A stretch of 14,807 nt of DNA from Oscillospiraceae bacterium (GTDB lineage: Bacteria > Bacillota_A > Clostridia > Oscillospirales > Oscillospiraceae): assembly GCA_017408725.1 (NCBI GenBank), contig JAFQUA010000030.1, positions 1 through 14,807 of the forward strand. The letters run 5' to 3'. A program made the position numbers and the translations under genes. The notes under the pieces were generated by a model. It was not told the DNA's origin, did not search any database, and was given only the letters and a program-made list of their open reading frames with translations. This document shows, one piece after another, positions 5,530 to 14,177 of this stretch (position 1 is the stretch's first letter; each line of letters starts with the position of its first letter).

Positions 5530-8151
5530 ATGATGCTGTTCCATGACAAAACCTCGGATGCCGCTTTGCGAGAGTTGGAAAGTTCGCTGTCAGGCCTTAC
5601 TTCAGAGCAAATAAGCAAGAACCTCAGTGTACACGGCCCAAACAAACTGAAAGAAAAACCCAAGAAGACCAATCTGCAGCGGTTCTTTGACCAGTTCAAG
5701 GATGCTATGATCCTGATCCTGCTGGTGGCTGCTGCCATATCCTTTGTGATTGCCTGCGTAGAGGGGGAACCAAAGGAATTCTTCGAGCCGATTCTGATCC
5801 TGCTGATCGTCGTGCTGAATGCCGTTATGGGTGTGATGCAGGAGAGCAAGGCGGAAAAGGCGCTGGATGCGCTGAAATCCATGTCCGCACCCCATGCCCG
5901 TGTGATCCGGAACGGAAAAGAAGAGGTCATTGATGCAGTAGACCTGGTTCCCGGCGATATCATCCGTCTGGAGGCTGGTGACTTTGTGCCTGCGGATGCA
6001 AGGCTGTTGCAGAGCGTCAGTTTGAAGAGTGAGGAATCTGCCTTGACGGGCGAGTCTGTACCCTCTGAAAAGGATGCAGATACAGTGGTTGACGAGAAAG
6101 CACCGCTGGGTGACCGCACCAATATGGTCTTTTCCGGCTGCTCCATTACCTACGGCACTGCAATCGCTGTGGTCACTGCCACCGGTATGGATACCGAAAT
6201 GGGCAAGATCGCAAACCTGCTGGACAGCGAAGAGGAGGGACAGACTCCCTTACAGAAGAAGCTGGCACAGCTGGGCAAATATTTAGGTGTGCTTGCTATC
6301 GCTGCCTGCGCTGTTATTTTCGTGGTGGGTATGGCAAACGGCATTCCCGCCATGGAAATCTTTATGACTGCCGTTTCTCTGGCTGTTTCCGCAATTCCCG
6401 AAGGCCTGCCTGCTATCGTGACCATCGTTTTGAGCATCGGTGTGCAGCGGATGGTGAAGAAGAATGCCATTATTCGCCGCCTGCCTGCGGTGGAAACGCT
6501 GGGCGGTGCCTCTGTCATCTGCTCTGATAAGACCGGTACTCTAACCCAGAACCGCATGACCCTGGTGAAGGCATATATCGACACCTGGGAAGAAGCAGAA
6601 AATATCTCCAATCAAAACTCTGCCGCTGTGAAGCAGCTACTGACCTACGGCACCTTGTGCTGTGATGGCAGCGTGGTGTTTGATGGCGCAGAGGAAAAGC
6701 ACATCGGTGACCCCACTGAAACGGCTATCGTTTTGGCTGCCCATAAGAACGGCATGCCGAAGGACGAACTCAATAAACAGTACCCCAGATTGGCGGAGAT
6801 CCCCTTTGATTCCGACCGGAAGCTGATGACCACCGTGAACCGGATCGACGGCAAGAACATCGTCATCGTCAAGGGTGCTTTCGATGTAATGGCTGCAAAA
6901 TGTGTTGCCGGTGATCTGGCTGCCGCAACACGGATGAATCAGCAAATGAGTGAGAATGCTCTGCGTGTCCTTGCCATCGGCTATAAGGAAATCGACAAAA
7001 TTCCTGCAAATCCCGCCCCGGAGGAATTGGAGTGCGGTTTGACCTTTATGGGTCTTGTGGGTATGATCGATCCACCCAGACCGGAAGCAAAGGAAGCTGT
7101 CGCAGTCTGCCGCAGAGCAGGTATCAAACCTGTAATGATCACCGGCGACCATGTGGTGACCGCCTCTGCCATTGCCAAGGAGCTGGGCATTCTGCTTCCC
7201 GGTGACAAGGCAATCACCGGTAGCGAACTGGATGCTATGTCGGATTCCGAACTGGATGCCCAGGTGGAGAATATCTCCGTTTATGCCCGTGTATCCCCGG
7301 AGAACAAGATCCGCATTGTCAAGGCATGGCAGCGCAAGGGCCAGGTGGTTTCTATGACCGGCGACGGTGTCAATGACGCGCCTGCGCTGAAGGCTGCCGA
7401 TATCGGCTGTGCCATGGGTATCACCGGAACGGATGTTGCCAAGGGTGCTGCGGATATGACCCTGACGGATGATAACTTTGCTACCATCGTGGATGCCGTC
7501 CGGGAGGGCCGAGGCATCTACGCCAACATCAAAAAGGTGGTTGGCTTCCTGTTGGGTACCAATATCGGTGAAGTGATTACCGTGTTTGTGGCTATGCTGC
7601 TGTGGCATGAATCGCCGCTGCTTTCCATGCAGCTTCTGTGGATCAATCTGGTTACAGACTCTTTGCCTGCCATCGCCTTGGGCATGGAGCCGGTAGAAAA
7701 GGATGTTATGGACCGCAAGCCCAAGCCCAAGGATGAAGGCCTGTTTGCCCACGGCTACGGTGTGCAGACGGTGCTGCAGGGCTGTATGTTCGGCGCTCTG
7801 TCCTTAATTGCTTACTATATTGGCAAGACCCAGACTGGCTGCGTTGAGGGTGGTCAGACGCTGGCATTTATGGTACTGGCACTTTCTCAGATCGTGCAGG
7901 CCTTCAATATGCGCTCTGAGCATTCTCTGTTCAAGATCGGCTTCTTTACCAACAGCACACTAAATAAGGCTGCGCTGATTTCCGTTGCGCTGGTGGCGCT
8001 TGTGATGTTCACACCGCTGAGTACACTGTTTGGTTTGATCTCCCTGTCCGGAACACAGTATTTGATCGGTCTTGGACTGATCTTGGTTCCCTTGGTAGTC
8101 ATGGAAATCGTAAAGGCTTGCGGCCTTATCAAGTCCCATCATCGTAAATAA
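5530..8151 (+). CDS. P2A-type cation-transporting ATPase (Ca2+/Mn2+ class)
   Basis: This 873-residue P-type ATPase pumps a cation, most likely Ca2+ and/or Mn2+, across the membrane at the cost of ATP. Motifs in order: TGES (173-176) of the actuator domain, PEGLP (290-294) in M4, the phosphorylation site DKTGTLT with D333, TGDHVVTASAIA in the nucleotide/P domain, TGDGVNDAP (610-618), and the M6 stretch NLVTDSLPAIALG with N706 and D710. These M4 and M6 motifs are those of the SERCA/PMR1-like P2A class; there are no N-terminal metal-binding domains as in heavy-metal pumps. I start it at the ATG after AGGAG, since the longer frame begins before the predicted transcript. It heads the operon and is divergent from the riboswitch-controlled regulator. 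Mn2+ export by related YoaB-type pumps under yybP-ykoY control makes Mn2+ attractive, but Ca2+ cannot be excluded. Confidence 0.93.
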   Translation: MMLFHDKTSDAALRELESSLSGLTSEQISKNLSVHGPNKLKEKPKKTNLQRFFDQFKDAMILILLVAAAISFVIACVEGEPKEFFEPILILLIVVLNAVMGVMQESKAEKALDALKSMSAPHARVIRNGKEEVIDAVDLVPGDIIRLEAGDFVPADARLLQSVSLKSEESALTGESVPSEKDADTVVDEKAPLGDRTNMVFSGCSITYGTAIAVVTATGMDTEMGKIANLLDSEEEGQTPLQKKLAQLGKYLGVLAIAACAVIFVVGMANGIPAMEIFMTAVSLAVSAIPEGLPAIVTIVLSIGVQRMVKKNAIIRRLPAVETLGGASVICSDKTGTLTQNRMTLVKAYIDTWEEAENISNQNSAAVKQLLTYGTLCCDGSVVFDGAEEKHIGDPTETAIVLAAHKNGMPKDELNKQYPRLAEIPFDSDRKLMTTVNRIDGKNIVIVKGAFDVMAAKCVAGDLAAATRMNQQMSENALRVLAIGYKEIDKIPANPAPEELECGLTFMGLVGMIDPPRPEAKEAVAVCRRAGIKPVMITGDHVVTASAIAKELGILLPGDKAITGSELDAMSDSELDAQVENISVYARVSPENKIRIVKAWQRKGQVVSMTGDGVNDAPALKAADIGCAMGITGTDVAKGAADMTLTDDNFATIVDAVREGRGIYANIKKVVGFLLGTNIGEVITVFVAMLLWHESPLLSMQLLWINLVTDSLPAIALGMEPVEKDVMDRKPKPKDEGLFAHGYGVQTVLQGCMFGALSLIAYYIGKTQTGCVEGGQTLAFMVLALSQIVQAFNMRSEHSLFKIGFFTNSTLNKAALISVALVALVMFTPLSTLFGLISLSGTQYLIGLGLILVPLVVMEIVKACGLIKSHHRK

Positions 8152-8173
8152 TTATTACTGTAAGGAAAGAACA

Positions 8174-9976
8174 ATGGCAGAAGAGAAAAGCAAGCGAAGA
8201 ATCGTGATCATTCCGGCCTATGAGCCGCCAGACACCTTTTTTACATATGCACGTAAGGTGATCCAAAGGGCAGATCGACTGATCGTTGTCAATGACGGCA
8301 GCGATGTGCGTTTTCAGCCGATATTCCGCGCCATCGAAAGCCTTCCCCGCACAACGGTCCTTTCCTATGAAGAAAACCGGGGAAAGGGATATGCGCTGAA
8401 GCAGGCGTTTTCCTATTGCGCAGAGCACTTTGCGGAGGAGGATATCATCGTAACGGCAGATTGTGACGGTCAGCATTCGCTTGGGGATGTAAAAGCCGTC
8501 TGCGATGCTGCGGCACGGTACCCGGAAAGCTATGTGCTGGGCGTCCGGGATTTTGACTATCCCAATGTGCCGCCCAGAAGCAAAGCCGGTAACACACAAA
8601 TGCTGCGCCTGTTTCGCTTGCTATATGCGCTGGAAATCACAGACAGCCAAACGGGCCTTCGTGCCTGTACCGTAAAAACAGCGCAGGCCTTTTTGAAGGT
8701 CAGCGGCAACCGCTTTGAATATGAGACCGGCACGCTGATCTTTGCCAAACGCAACCATATCCCCATCCGGGAAGTCAGCATTCAGACCATCTATCCGGAA
8801 AACAAGGAAGATCATGTATCCCATTTCAAGACATTCCGGGATAGCTGCCGGGTAGTGGGGATCATGCTGCGTTACCTGCTGGGCAGTATGATATCCGGTC
8901 TGCTGGCGACAGCCACAGATCTTTGCGTGTTCTCCCTTTTGACCTATGTGGTGTTTCCGAAAATCGCACCTATTTACACCATGATCGCAACGGTTTTGGG
9001 CAGGATCGCATCCTCCGTGATCAATTTTTGGTTTAACTGCAAGTATGTATTCCACGGAAAACCCAAGCGGTCACTGGGCCGGTTTTACATCGTGTGGGCG
9101 GGACAGGTAATTTGCTCCTATGGCAATATCTATCTGTTCGGCCATGTGCTGGGCGGTCATCTGACGCTGATGAAGCTGATCGGCGACTGCGTTTTGGCGC
9201 TCCTTGCTTATCGGCTGCAATGCAGCTGGGTTTATGAAGAACCGAAAGAGGAAGGCTTCTACGGCAGCTTTGCCCGATTTGGCAGATGGCTGCTGCGTAC
9301 CTTTTCTCCTCGATATAAAACCGATCTTACGAAACCGAGTGAGCCGGTGGTATATGTCTGTCGGCACTTAAATATGCACGGCCCTTTTACGACCCTGAAA
9401 TGGCTGCCGTTTCATGTCCATCCCATGATCCTGCATGTGTACTTTGATAAGGAAAAGACTGTGAAGCACATGACGGAATATACCTTTTCCGCCCGCTATG
9501 GAAAGAAACCCAAGAAGTTCAGCCTTGCTGCCCATGTGATGAGCTGGGTATCGCCGCCGATGATGGCGTCTTTGCAGGGTATCCCAGTGTACAGAAGCGG
9601 CATCGGATCTATTTCTACCCTTAAAACGGGTCTTAAGTACCTTCTGAAGGGCGAATGCCTGATCGTATACCCGGATATTGATTACACCGGCAATTACGGA
9701 AAACCAAGTGAGATCTACGATGGCTTTTTGATGCTTGGAGATATGTATCTCAAGAAAACCGGTAAGGCACTGACCTTTGTGCCGCTGGTGATCGACGATG
9801 AACACCGGCACATCGTAGAGGGGAAAGCCGTATGCGTCAGCAATTTCCGCAAAGAGTGCGCCGGTGCAGCGGACTATCTGAAAAGGGCCATCAACAAAGA
9901 GGAGATCAGCTGTGATCACGATATCGTTTATTCTGTTGCTGCTGGTCAGCAGCCTGTTTGTAAACCCAAAGGGTGA
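8174..9976 (+). CDS. Three-domain fusion: GT2 glycosyltransferase, GtrA, acyltransferase-like
   Basis: This 600-residue protein joins three parts. Residues 8-230 are a GT2 glycosyltransferase of the dolichyl-phosphate-mannose-synthase type: IIPAYEPP, NDGS (40-43), NRGKG (68-72), DCDGQH (96-101, metal/UDP-sugar binding) and SQTGLR (158-163). Residues 233-354 are a four-helix GtrA domain, with INFWFNCKYVF and a final YRLQCSWVY, which usually carries a polyprenyl-linked sugar across the membrane. Residues 365-575 resemble a PlsC-type acyltransferase: CRHLNMHGP (396-404), GIPVYR (469-474), LKGECLIVYP (491-500). The catalytic HxxxxD reads HLNMHG, lacking the Asp, and EGTR is replaced by DIDYTG, so this part is probably inactive or altered. 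It lies 22 nt after the ATPase gene and overlaps plsC by 65 nt. Together the parts suggest glycolipid or lipid-linked sugar work at the membrane. Confidence 0.85.
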   Translation: MAEEKSKRRIVIIPAYEPPDTFFTYARKVIQRADRLIVVNDGSDVRFQPIFRAIESLPRTTVLSYEENRGKGYALKQAFSYCAEHFAEEDIIVTADCDGQHSLGDVKAVCDAAARYPESYVLGVRDFDYPNVPPRSKAGNTQMLRLFRLLYALEITDSQTGLRACTVKTAQAFLKVSGNRFEYETGTLIFAKRNHIPIREVSIQTIYPENKEDHVSHFKTFRDSCRVVGIMLRYLLGSMISGLLATATDLCVFSLLTYVVFPKIAPIYTMIATVLGRIASSVINFWFNCKYVFHGKPKRSLGRFYIVWAGQVICSYGNIYLFGHVLGGHLTLMKLIGDCVLALLAYRLQCSWVYEEPKEEGFYGSFARFGRWLLRTFSPRYKTDLTKPSEPVVYVCRHLNMHGPFTTLKWLPFHVHPMILHVYFDKEKTVKHMTEYTFSARYGKKPKKFSLAAHVMSWVSPPMMASLQGIPVYRSGIGSISTLKTGLKYLLKGECLIVYPDIDYTGNYGKPSEIYDGFLMLGDMYLKKTGKALTFVPLVIDDEHRHIVEGKAVCVSNFRKECAGAADYLKRAINKEEISCDHDIVYSVAAGQQPVCKPKG

Positions 9977-10610
9977 ATACACGCAAAACAGCCGCTTCTA
10001 CCGTTGGCTGCTTCATACTGCCAGCGGCGCAGCGATCAAGTTGTTGGGTATCCGTGTCCATGTGACCGGGATGGAGAAAGTTCCTTCTGACACCCGCTTC
10101 CTGCTGGTCAGCAACCACCGATCCAATTACGATCCCATCCTCACATGGCAGGTATTCAAGAACTATGATCTTGCCTTTGTGTCCAAGCCGGAGAATTTCA
10201 AAATTCCCATGTTCGGACGAATTATCCGCAAATGCTGCTTCCTGCCAATTGACCGGGAAGATCCCAGAAAAGCGATCGTGACCATCAATAAGGCAGCAGA
10301 CCTCATAAAAGCGGACACGGTTTCGGTCGGCATCTATCCCGAAGGCACTCGGCACCGGGGCGAAGAAATGCTTCCCTTTCAAAATGGTGTGTTCAAGATC
10401 GCCAAGAAATCGGATGTCCCCGTTGTGATCGTATCTGTTTCGGGAACGGACCAAATCTGCCATCGGCTGTTCCGGGGCGTGGATGTTCAGCTTCGTGTGC
10501 TGGATGTGATCCCGGCAGAAACCGTGGCAGAAGCAAAGACAGCGGAATTGGGCGATACAGTACGGACGATCATCTCTCATGATCTTGGGAGGATTACCCA
10601 TGCTACTTAA
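9912..10610 (+). CDS. plsC: 1-acyl-sn-glycerol-3-phosphate acyltransferase (PlsC-like)
   Basis: This 232-residue enzyme acylates lysophosphatidic acid to phosphatidic acid, the hub of phospholipid synthesis. It has an N-terminal membrane anchor (about 2-17), the catalytic NHRSNYDP (68-75) with H69 and D74, the IPMFGRIIRK acceptor region (about 98-107), YPEGTR (142-147) and VPVVIVSV (169-176). All catalytic residues are intact, unlike those of the acyltransferase-like domain in the gene before it. The start is GTG, supported by AAAGAGGAG 7 nt upstream, inside the end of the preceding gene; the 65-nt overlap implies coupled translation. The next gene overlaps its end by 11 nt. Confidence 0.9.
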   Translation: MITISFILLLLVSSLFVNPKGEYTQNSRFYRWLLHTASGAAIKLLGIRVHVTGMEKVPSDTRFLLVSNHRSNYDPILTWQVFKNYDLAFVSKPENFKIPMFGRIIRKCCFLPIDREDPRKAIVTINKAADLIKADTVSVGIYPEGTRHRGEEMLPFQNGVFKIAKKSDVPVVIVSVSGTDQICHRLFRGVDVQLRVLDVIPAETVAEAKTAELGDTVRTIISHDLGRITHAT

Positions 10611-12129
10611 ACAAAAATGGTTTCGCGTATTATTCCGCAGACGGATGCTGATTGCGTTCATTATCGTTCTGCAGGCGGCTTTTTTTGTTTATGCCATTGC
10701 CAGCGGCAGCATGGTATCCCGAAATCTTGGACGGCTTCTAACTCTGCTCAGCATTTTGGCGGTACTGTCTATTGTTTCCACACGGAGCAAGGGCGCTTAC
10801 AAAACTCTGTGGGTATTTCTGATCCTGTCCTTTCCCATCTTTGGCGGTCTTCTGTATCTGATGGTGAATTTCCAGGGCACCACCAAACGAATGCAGAAAG
10901 ATCTGCAAAAGGCAAAGGAAAAGGCAGCACCTCTTTACAGCCTGCCGGGAAATGGCTATGACGAAGCAAGGTCTTCTATGCGTGACCACTTTCCGCAGGT
11001 GCGTTATTTGCAAGACTTTGCGAAGTTCCCGGTGTATACCGGTACAAAAACCAAATATTTACCCCTTGGAGAAGCCATGCTGGAGGAATTGCTGCTTCAG
11101 CTGGAGAAGGCGGAGCATTACATCTTCCTGGAGTTTTTTATCATCCAGGAAGGAAAAATGTGGAACAGCATTCTGGAGGTTTTAAAGCGGAAAGCCGCTG
11201 AAGGGGTGCAGGTGCGGGTCATTTACGATGACCTTGGCTGCTTCTTTCTGCTTCCCAAGGATTACCCCAAGCAGCTGGAACAAATGGGCATCGAGTGCGC
11301 GATCTTCAATCCCTTCCGTCCGGTACTGACCGTCAAGCAGAACAACCGTGACCACCGGAAAATCGCCGTCATCGATGGTAAAGTTGCCTTTACCGGCGGC
11401 ATCAACCTGGCTGACGAATATATTAACGCCTATGAAAAGCACGGTCACTGGAAAGACACGGCGGTGGTGCTGGAGGGCAAGGCGGCCTGGAGCTTTACCC
11501 TGATGTTTCTAGAAATGTGGCAGGTCTGCAAAGGCTGTGACGAAGACTTCAGCGCTTACTATTTGCCAATGCAGGAAGAAACCGACGGCTTTGTGTTGCC
11601 ATATTGCGACAGCCCCATGGATACCGACAATGTGGGAGAGCATGTGTATTTGCAGATTCTGAACGAGGCAAAGAACTATGTTTATATCAACACCCCTTAC
11701 CTGATCATCGATGACAGCATGGTGTCCGCCCTGTGTCTGGCAGCCAAACGGGGTGTGGATGTGCGGATCGTTACCCCTCATATTTGGGATAAGCGGTTGG
11801 TGCATATGACTACCCGGTCTTACTACCGTGAGCTGATCCGTGCCGGTGTCAAGGTTTATGAATACTCCAAGGGGTTTATCCACGCAAAAAGCTTTGTGTC
11901 CGATGACTGTATCGCTACCGTCGGTACAACCAATCTGGACTTTCGCAGCTTGTATCTGCATTTTGAGTGCGGCACCTGGTTTTATGGAAGCGATGCGGTC
12001 ATGCAAACCAAGGAGGACTTCCTTGAAACGCTTACCGTATGCCAACCGATTTTGGAAGCTGATTGCAAAGCAAATCCCTTTGTAAAGCTGATTCAAGATA
12101 TCCTGCGGCTGTTTGCTCCGCTGATGTGA
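10600..12129 (+). CDS. cls: Cardiolipin synthase (phospholipase D type)
   Basis: This 509-residue cardiolipin synthase condenses two phosphatidylglycerols. Two N-terminal membrane segments (about 15-35 and 45-90, the PLDc_N region ending FGGLLYLMVNF) precede two phospholipase D domains. Their HKD motifs are DHRKIAVIDG (H252, K254) and IHAKSFVSDD (H428, K430), both complete, and each is followed by the usual GG/GTTN stretch (FTGGINLADE; VGTTNLDFRS). Length matches bacterial Cls. I start at the ATG 7 nt after GGGAGG; an ATG seven codons upstream lacks a good site. It overlaps plsC by 11 nt and is followed 31 nt later by the lipid kinase. Confidence 0.93.
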   Translation: MLLKQKWFRVLFRRRMLIAFIIVLQAAFFVYAIASGSMVSRNLGRLLTLLSILAVLSIVSTRSKGAYKTLWVFLILSFPIFGGLLYLMVNFQGTTKRMQKDLQKAKEKAAPLYSLPGNGYDEARSSMRDHFPQVRYLQDFAKFPVYTGTKTKYLPLGEAMLEELLLQLEKAEHYIFLEFFIIQEGKMWNSILEVLKRKAAEGVQVRVIYDDLGCFFLLPKDYPKQLEQMGIECAIFNPFRPVLTVKQNNRDHRKIAVIDGKVAFTGGINLADEYINAYEKHGHWKDTAVVLEGKAAWSFTLMFLEMWQVCKGCDEDFSAYYLPMQEETDGFVLPYCDSPMDTDNVGEHVYLQILNEAKNYVYINTPYLIIDDSMVSALCLAAKRGVDVRIVTPHIWDKRLVHMTTRSYYRELIRAGVKVYEYSKGFIHAKSFVSDDCIATVGTTNLDFRSLYLHFECGTWFYGSDAVMQTKEDFLETLTVCQPILEADCKANPFVKLIQDILRLFAPLM

Positions 12130-12160
12130 TCCGATAGATAGAGAAAGAAGGTACATTTCC

Positions 12161-13036
12161 ATGACGACCTACATTCTGTATAACCCCCTTGCCGGTTCCG
12201 GTGACTGTAAAAAAGATGCCCAGGCACTGGAGGTTTTGTACGACAATACAAAGTTGATCGATGTGACGCAGATTATAAACTATCCTGTGTTTTTAGGCGG
12301 CCTGGAGGCTGACGACGATATTATCCTCTGTGGCGGCGACGGGACACTGAACCGCTTTGCCAATGCCATCCGGGATATTCCGTTAAAGAACAACATTTAT
12401 TATTATGCCAGCGGCAGCGGCAATGACTTTGTTCGGGATTTGGGAAAGGAAAAGGGCGCGCAGCCCACATTCCGTATCAATAAGTATTTGAAGAATCTTC
12501 CCACCGTTACGGTCAATGGGGAGGAGCGTGTTTTCCTTAACGGTGTGGGTTACGGAATCGATGGCTATTGCTGTGAGGTGGGCGATCAGCTTCGGGAAAC
12601 TTCTGATAAACCGGTGAATTACACATCCATCGCCATTAAAGGCTTGCTGTTCCATTATAAGCCCACAAACGCAACGGTAACAGTAGACGGTCACACCCAT
12701 ACATACGAAAAGGTTTGGATCGCGCCGACCATACACGGAAGGTATTATGGCGGCGGTATGATCCCTACACCCGGTCAGCAGCGGCTGGGAAAGAAAAACA
12801 CCCTGAGCCTTATGATCTTCCACGGGTCCGGAAAGCTGCGCACTCTGTGCATCTTTCCTTCGATTTTTAAGGGAGAACACATAAAGCATAAAAATGTAGT
12901 GGAGATCATAACCGGCAAGGATATCACGGTAGAGTTTGACCGGCTTGCGCCCTTGCAGATCGACGGCGAAACCATTTTGAATGTAGCAAAATACCACGCA
13001 GTTGCTTACGATGGGAATAAGCGCAAAGGAGGGTGA
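12161..13036 (+). CDS. Diacylglycerol kinase-like lipid kinase (DagK/YegS family)
   Basis: This 291-residue protein has the DAGK catalytic fold: YNPLAGSGD (7-15) near the start, CGGDGTLNRFANAI (57-70) for ATP binding, SGSGNDFVRD (84-93) in place of the usual GTxNDFAR, and a C-terminal beta domain with VWIAPTIHGRYYGGGMIPTP and the closing LQIDGE. It should phosphorylate diacylglycerol to phosphatidic acid or act on a related lipid. In this operon it would recycle diacylglycerol, which arises in lipid turnover, into PlsC's product, phosphatidic acid. The start follows GAAAGAAGG. The next gene starts 2 nt after its stop. Confidence 0.88.
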   Translation: MTTYILYNPLAGSGDCKKDAQALEVLYDNTKLIDVTQIINYPVFLGGLEADDDIILCGGDGTLNRFANAIRDIPLKNNIYYYASGSGNDFVRDLGKEKGAQPTFRINKYLKNLPTVTVNGEERVFLNGVGYGIDGYCCEVGDQLRETSDKPVNYTSIAIKGLLFHYKPTNATVTVDGHTHTYEKVWIAPTIHGRYYGGGMIPTPGQQRLGKKNTLSLMIFHGSGKLRTLCIFPSIFKGEHIKHKNVVEIITGKDITVEFDRLAPLQIDGETILNVAKYHAVAYDGNKRKGG

Positions 13037-13038
13037 CT

Positions 13039-14034
13039 ATGAAGAAAAGCACAAGGAATCTGCTGATCGGTGCCGGTGTTGCCACAACTATTACTGCGAT
13101 GGGTGCTGCGGCATATACAGTTTCCAAAAGCTTGTTAGAATTCGCCTTGGACCGGGAGGCGCCCAAGATCTTCAGGAAGGGCAAAAAGAAGCTATCGGGT
13201 TATGATGAAGCGTATGACCGGCTCATGACCGAAGTGGATGCGGCTGCCCAAAAACTGGAAGACTGCGGTTGCACAACAGTAGAGATCATCGGTCATGATG
13301 GAATCAAACTGGTGGGTCATTGGTACGAAAATCCCAATGCCCGGCGCATTGTAGTTGCCATGCATGGCTGGCGCAGCTCCTGGAACCAGGACTTTGGAAT
13401 GATCGCAGATTTTCTGCACGATAACGGCTGCAGTGTGCTGTACGCGGAGCAGCGTGGACAGAATAGCAGCGGCGGAGAGCATATGACTTTCGGTCTTTTG
13501 GAACGCTATGACTGTCTGAATTGGATCAACTGGGTCAATGAAAACACCCAGGTAGAACTGCCTGTCTATCTGGCAGGTATCTCCATGGGTGCCACAACGG
13601 TATTGATGGCCACAGGCTTGGAGCTTCCGAGCAATGTCCGTGGTGTTGTTGCTGACTGTGGCTTTACCTCTCCTTATGCGATTTGGAAGTATGTGACCGA
13701 AGAAAACCTGCACCTAAGCTATAAGCTTCACGGCAATTTGGTGGAGCGGCTGTGCCAGCGGAAAATTCGCATGGGTGCAAAGGAGTATTCTACCATGGAT
13801 GCCATGCAAGGCTGTCAGATTCCTGTGCTGTTCATCCACGGAGCGGATGATACCTTTGTCCCAGTGACAATGACCTACGAAAACTACCGGGCATGCACAG
13901 CACCCAAACAGTTGCTCATTGTCCCCGGCGCTCAGCACGGCCTGAGCTACTATGTAGAGCAGGAGAAATATGAAAAAGCAGTCAATGAGTTTTGGGAAAC
14001 CTATGATATTTGTTCCAGCGGCTGGGCTGGGTGA
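13039..14034 (+). CDS. Membrane-anchored alpha/beta hydrolase
   Basis: This 331-residue serine hydrolase has an N-terminal hydrophobic stretch (about 8-27, without a clear cleavage site) that probably anchors it with the catalytic domain outside. The catalytic part shows VAMHGWRSSW (oxyanion region, 107-116), YAEQRGQNSSGG, the nucleophile elbow AGISMGA (179-185, S182), HGADDTFVP with D271 and GAQHGLSYY with H300. It resembles the YqkD group of Bacillus. The substrate is unknown; given the operon, a lipid ester is reasonable (inference). The ATG is taken over the GTG 6 nt earlier because GGAGGG sits at the correct distance. It is the last gene of the operon. Confidence 0.88.
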   Translation: MKKSTRNLLIGAGVATTITAMGAAAYTVSKSLLEFALDREAPKIFRKGKKKLSGYDEAYDRLMTEVDAAAQKLEDCGCTTVEIIGHDGIKLVGHWYENPNARRIVVAMHGWRSSWNQDFGMIADFLHDNGCSVLYAEQRGQNSSGGEHMTFGLLERYDCLNWINWVNENTQVELPVYLAGISMGATTVLMATGLELPSNVRGVVADCGFTSPYAIWKYVTEENLHLSYKLHGNLVERLCQRKIRMGAKEYSTMDAMQGCQIPVLFIHGADDTFVPVTMTYENYRACTAPKQLLIVPGAQHGLSYYVEQEKYEKAVNEFWETYDICSSGWAG

Positions 14035-14041
14035 TATGCTG

Positions 14042-14069
14042 ACAGACCGCCTGATATCAGGCGGTCTGT
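14042..14069. terminator. Palindromic terminator of the ATPase/phospholipid operon
   Basis: ACAGACCGCCTGAT is followed directly by its reverse complement ATCAGGCGGTCTGT, so the 28 nt are a perfect palindrome. In RNA this gives a 12-bp stem with a 4-nt loop, 7 nt after the stop codon, followed by GCTATTTTAG, a modest U-tract. Confidence 0.8.
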
Positions 14070-14142
14070 GCTATTTTAGAGTAAATTTACAGTTTGTATT
14101 TATTTTGCCAGTCACTGCATGGTAAAATAATAGCAGAAGGAA

Positions 14143-14161
14143 AATAGTATAATGTACTATT
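14143..14161 (+). promoter_or_regulatory. Predicted promoter -10 inside a dyad, before the MBL gene
   Basis: A perfect TATAAT (14148-14153) lies inside an inverted repeat AATAGTA (14143-14149) / TACTATT (14155-14161). The -35 region is poor. The symmetry over the -10 may be a repressor site or simply AT-rich chance. None of the GGACA/TGTCC operators is present here. Confidence 0.45.
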
Positions 14162-14177
14162 GTAAGGGGGTTACGCT

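Noticed and set aside
6637..7752. Long open frame of 371 codons on the minus strand
   Set aside because: It lies wholly antisense to the ATPase, whose P-domain motifs are read on the plus strand. Its protein has low complexity in family terms and there is no ribosome binding site.
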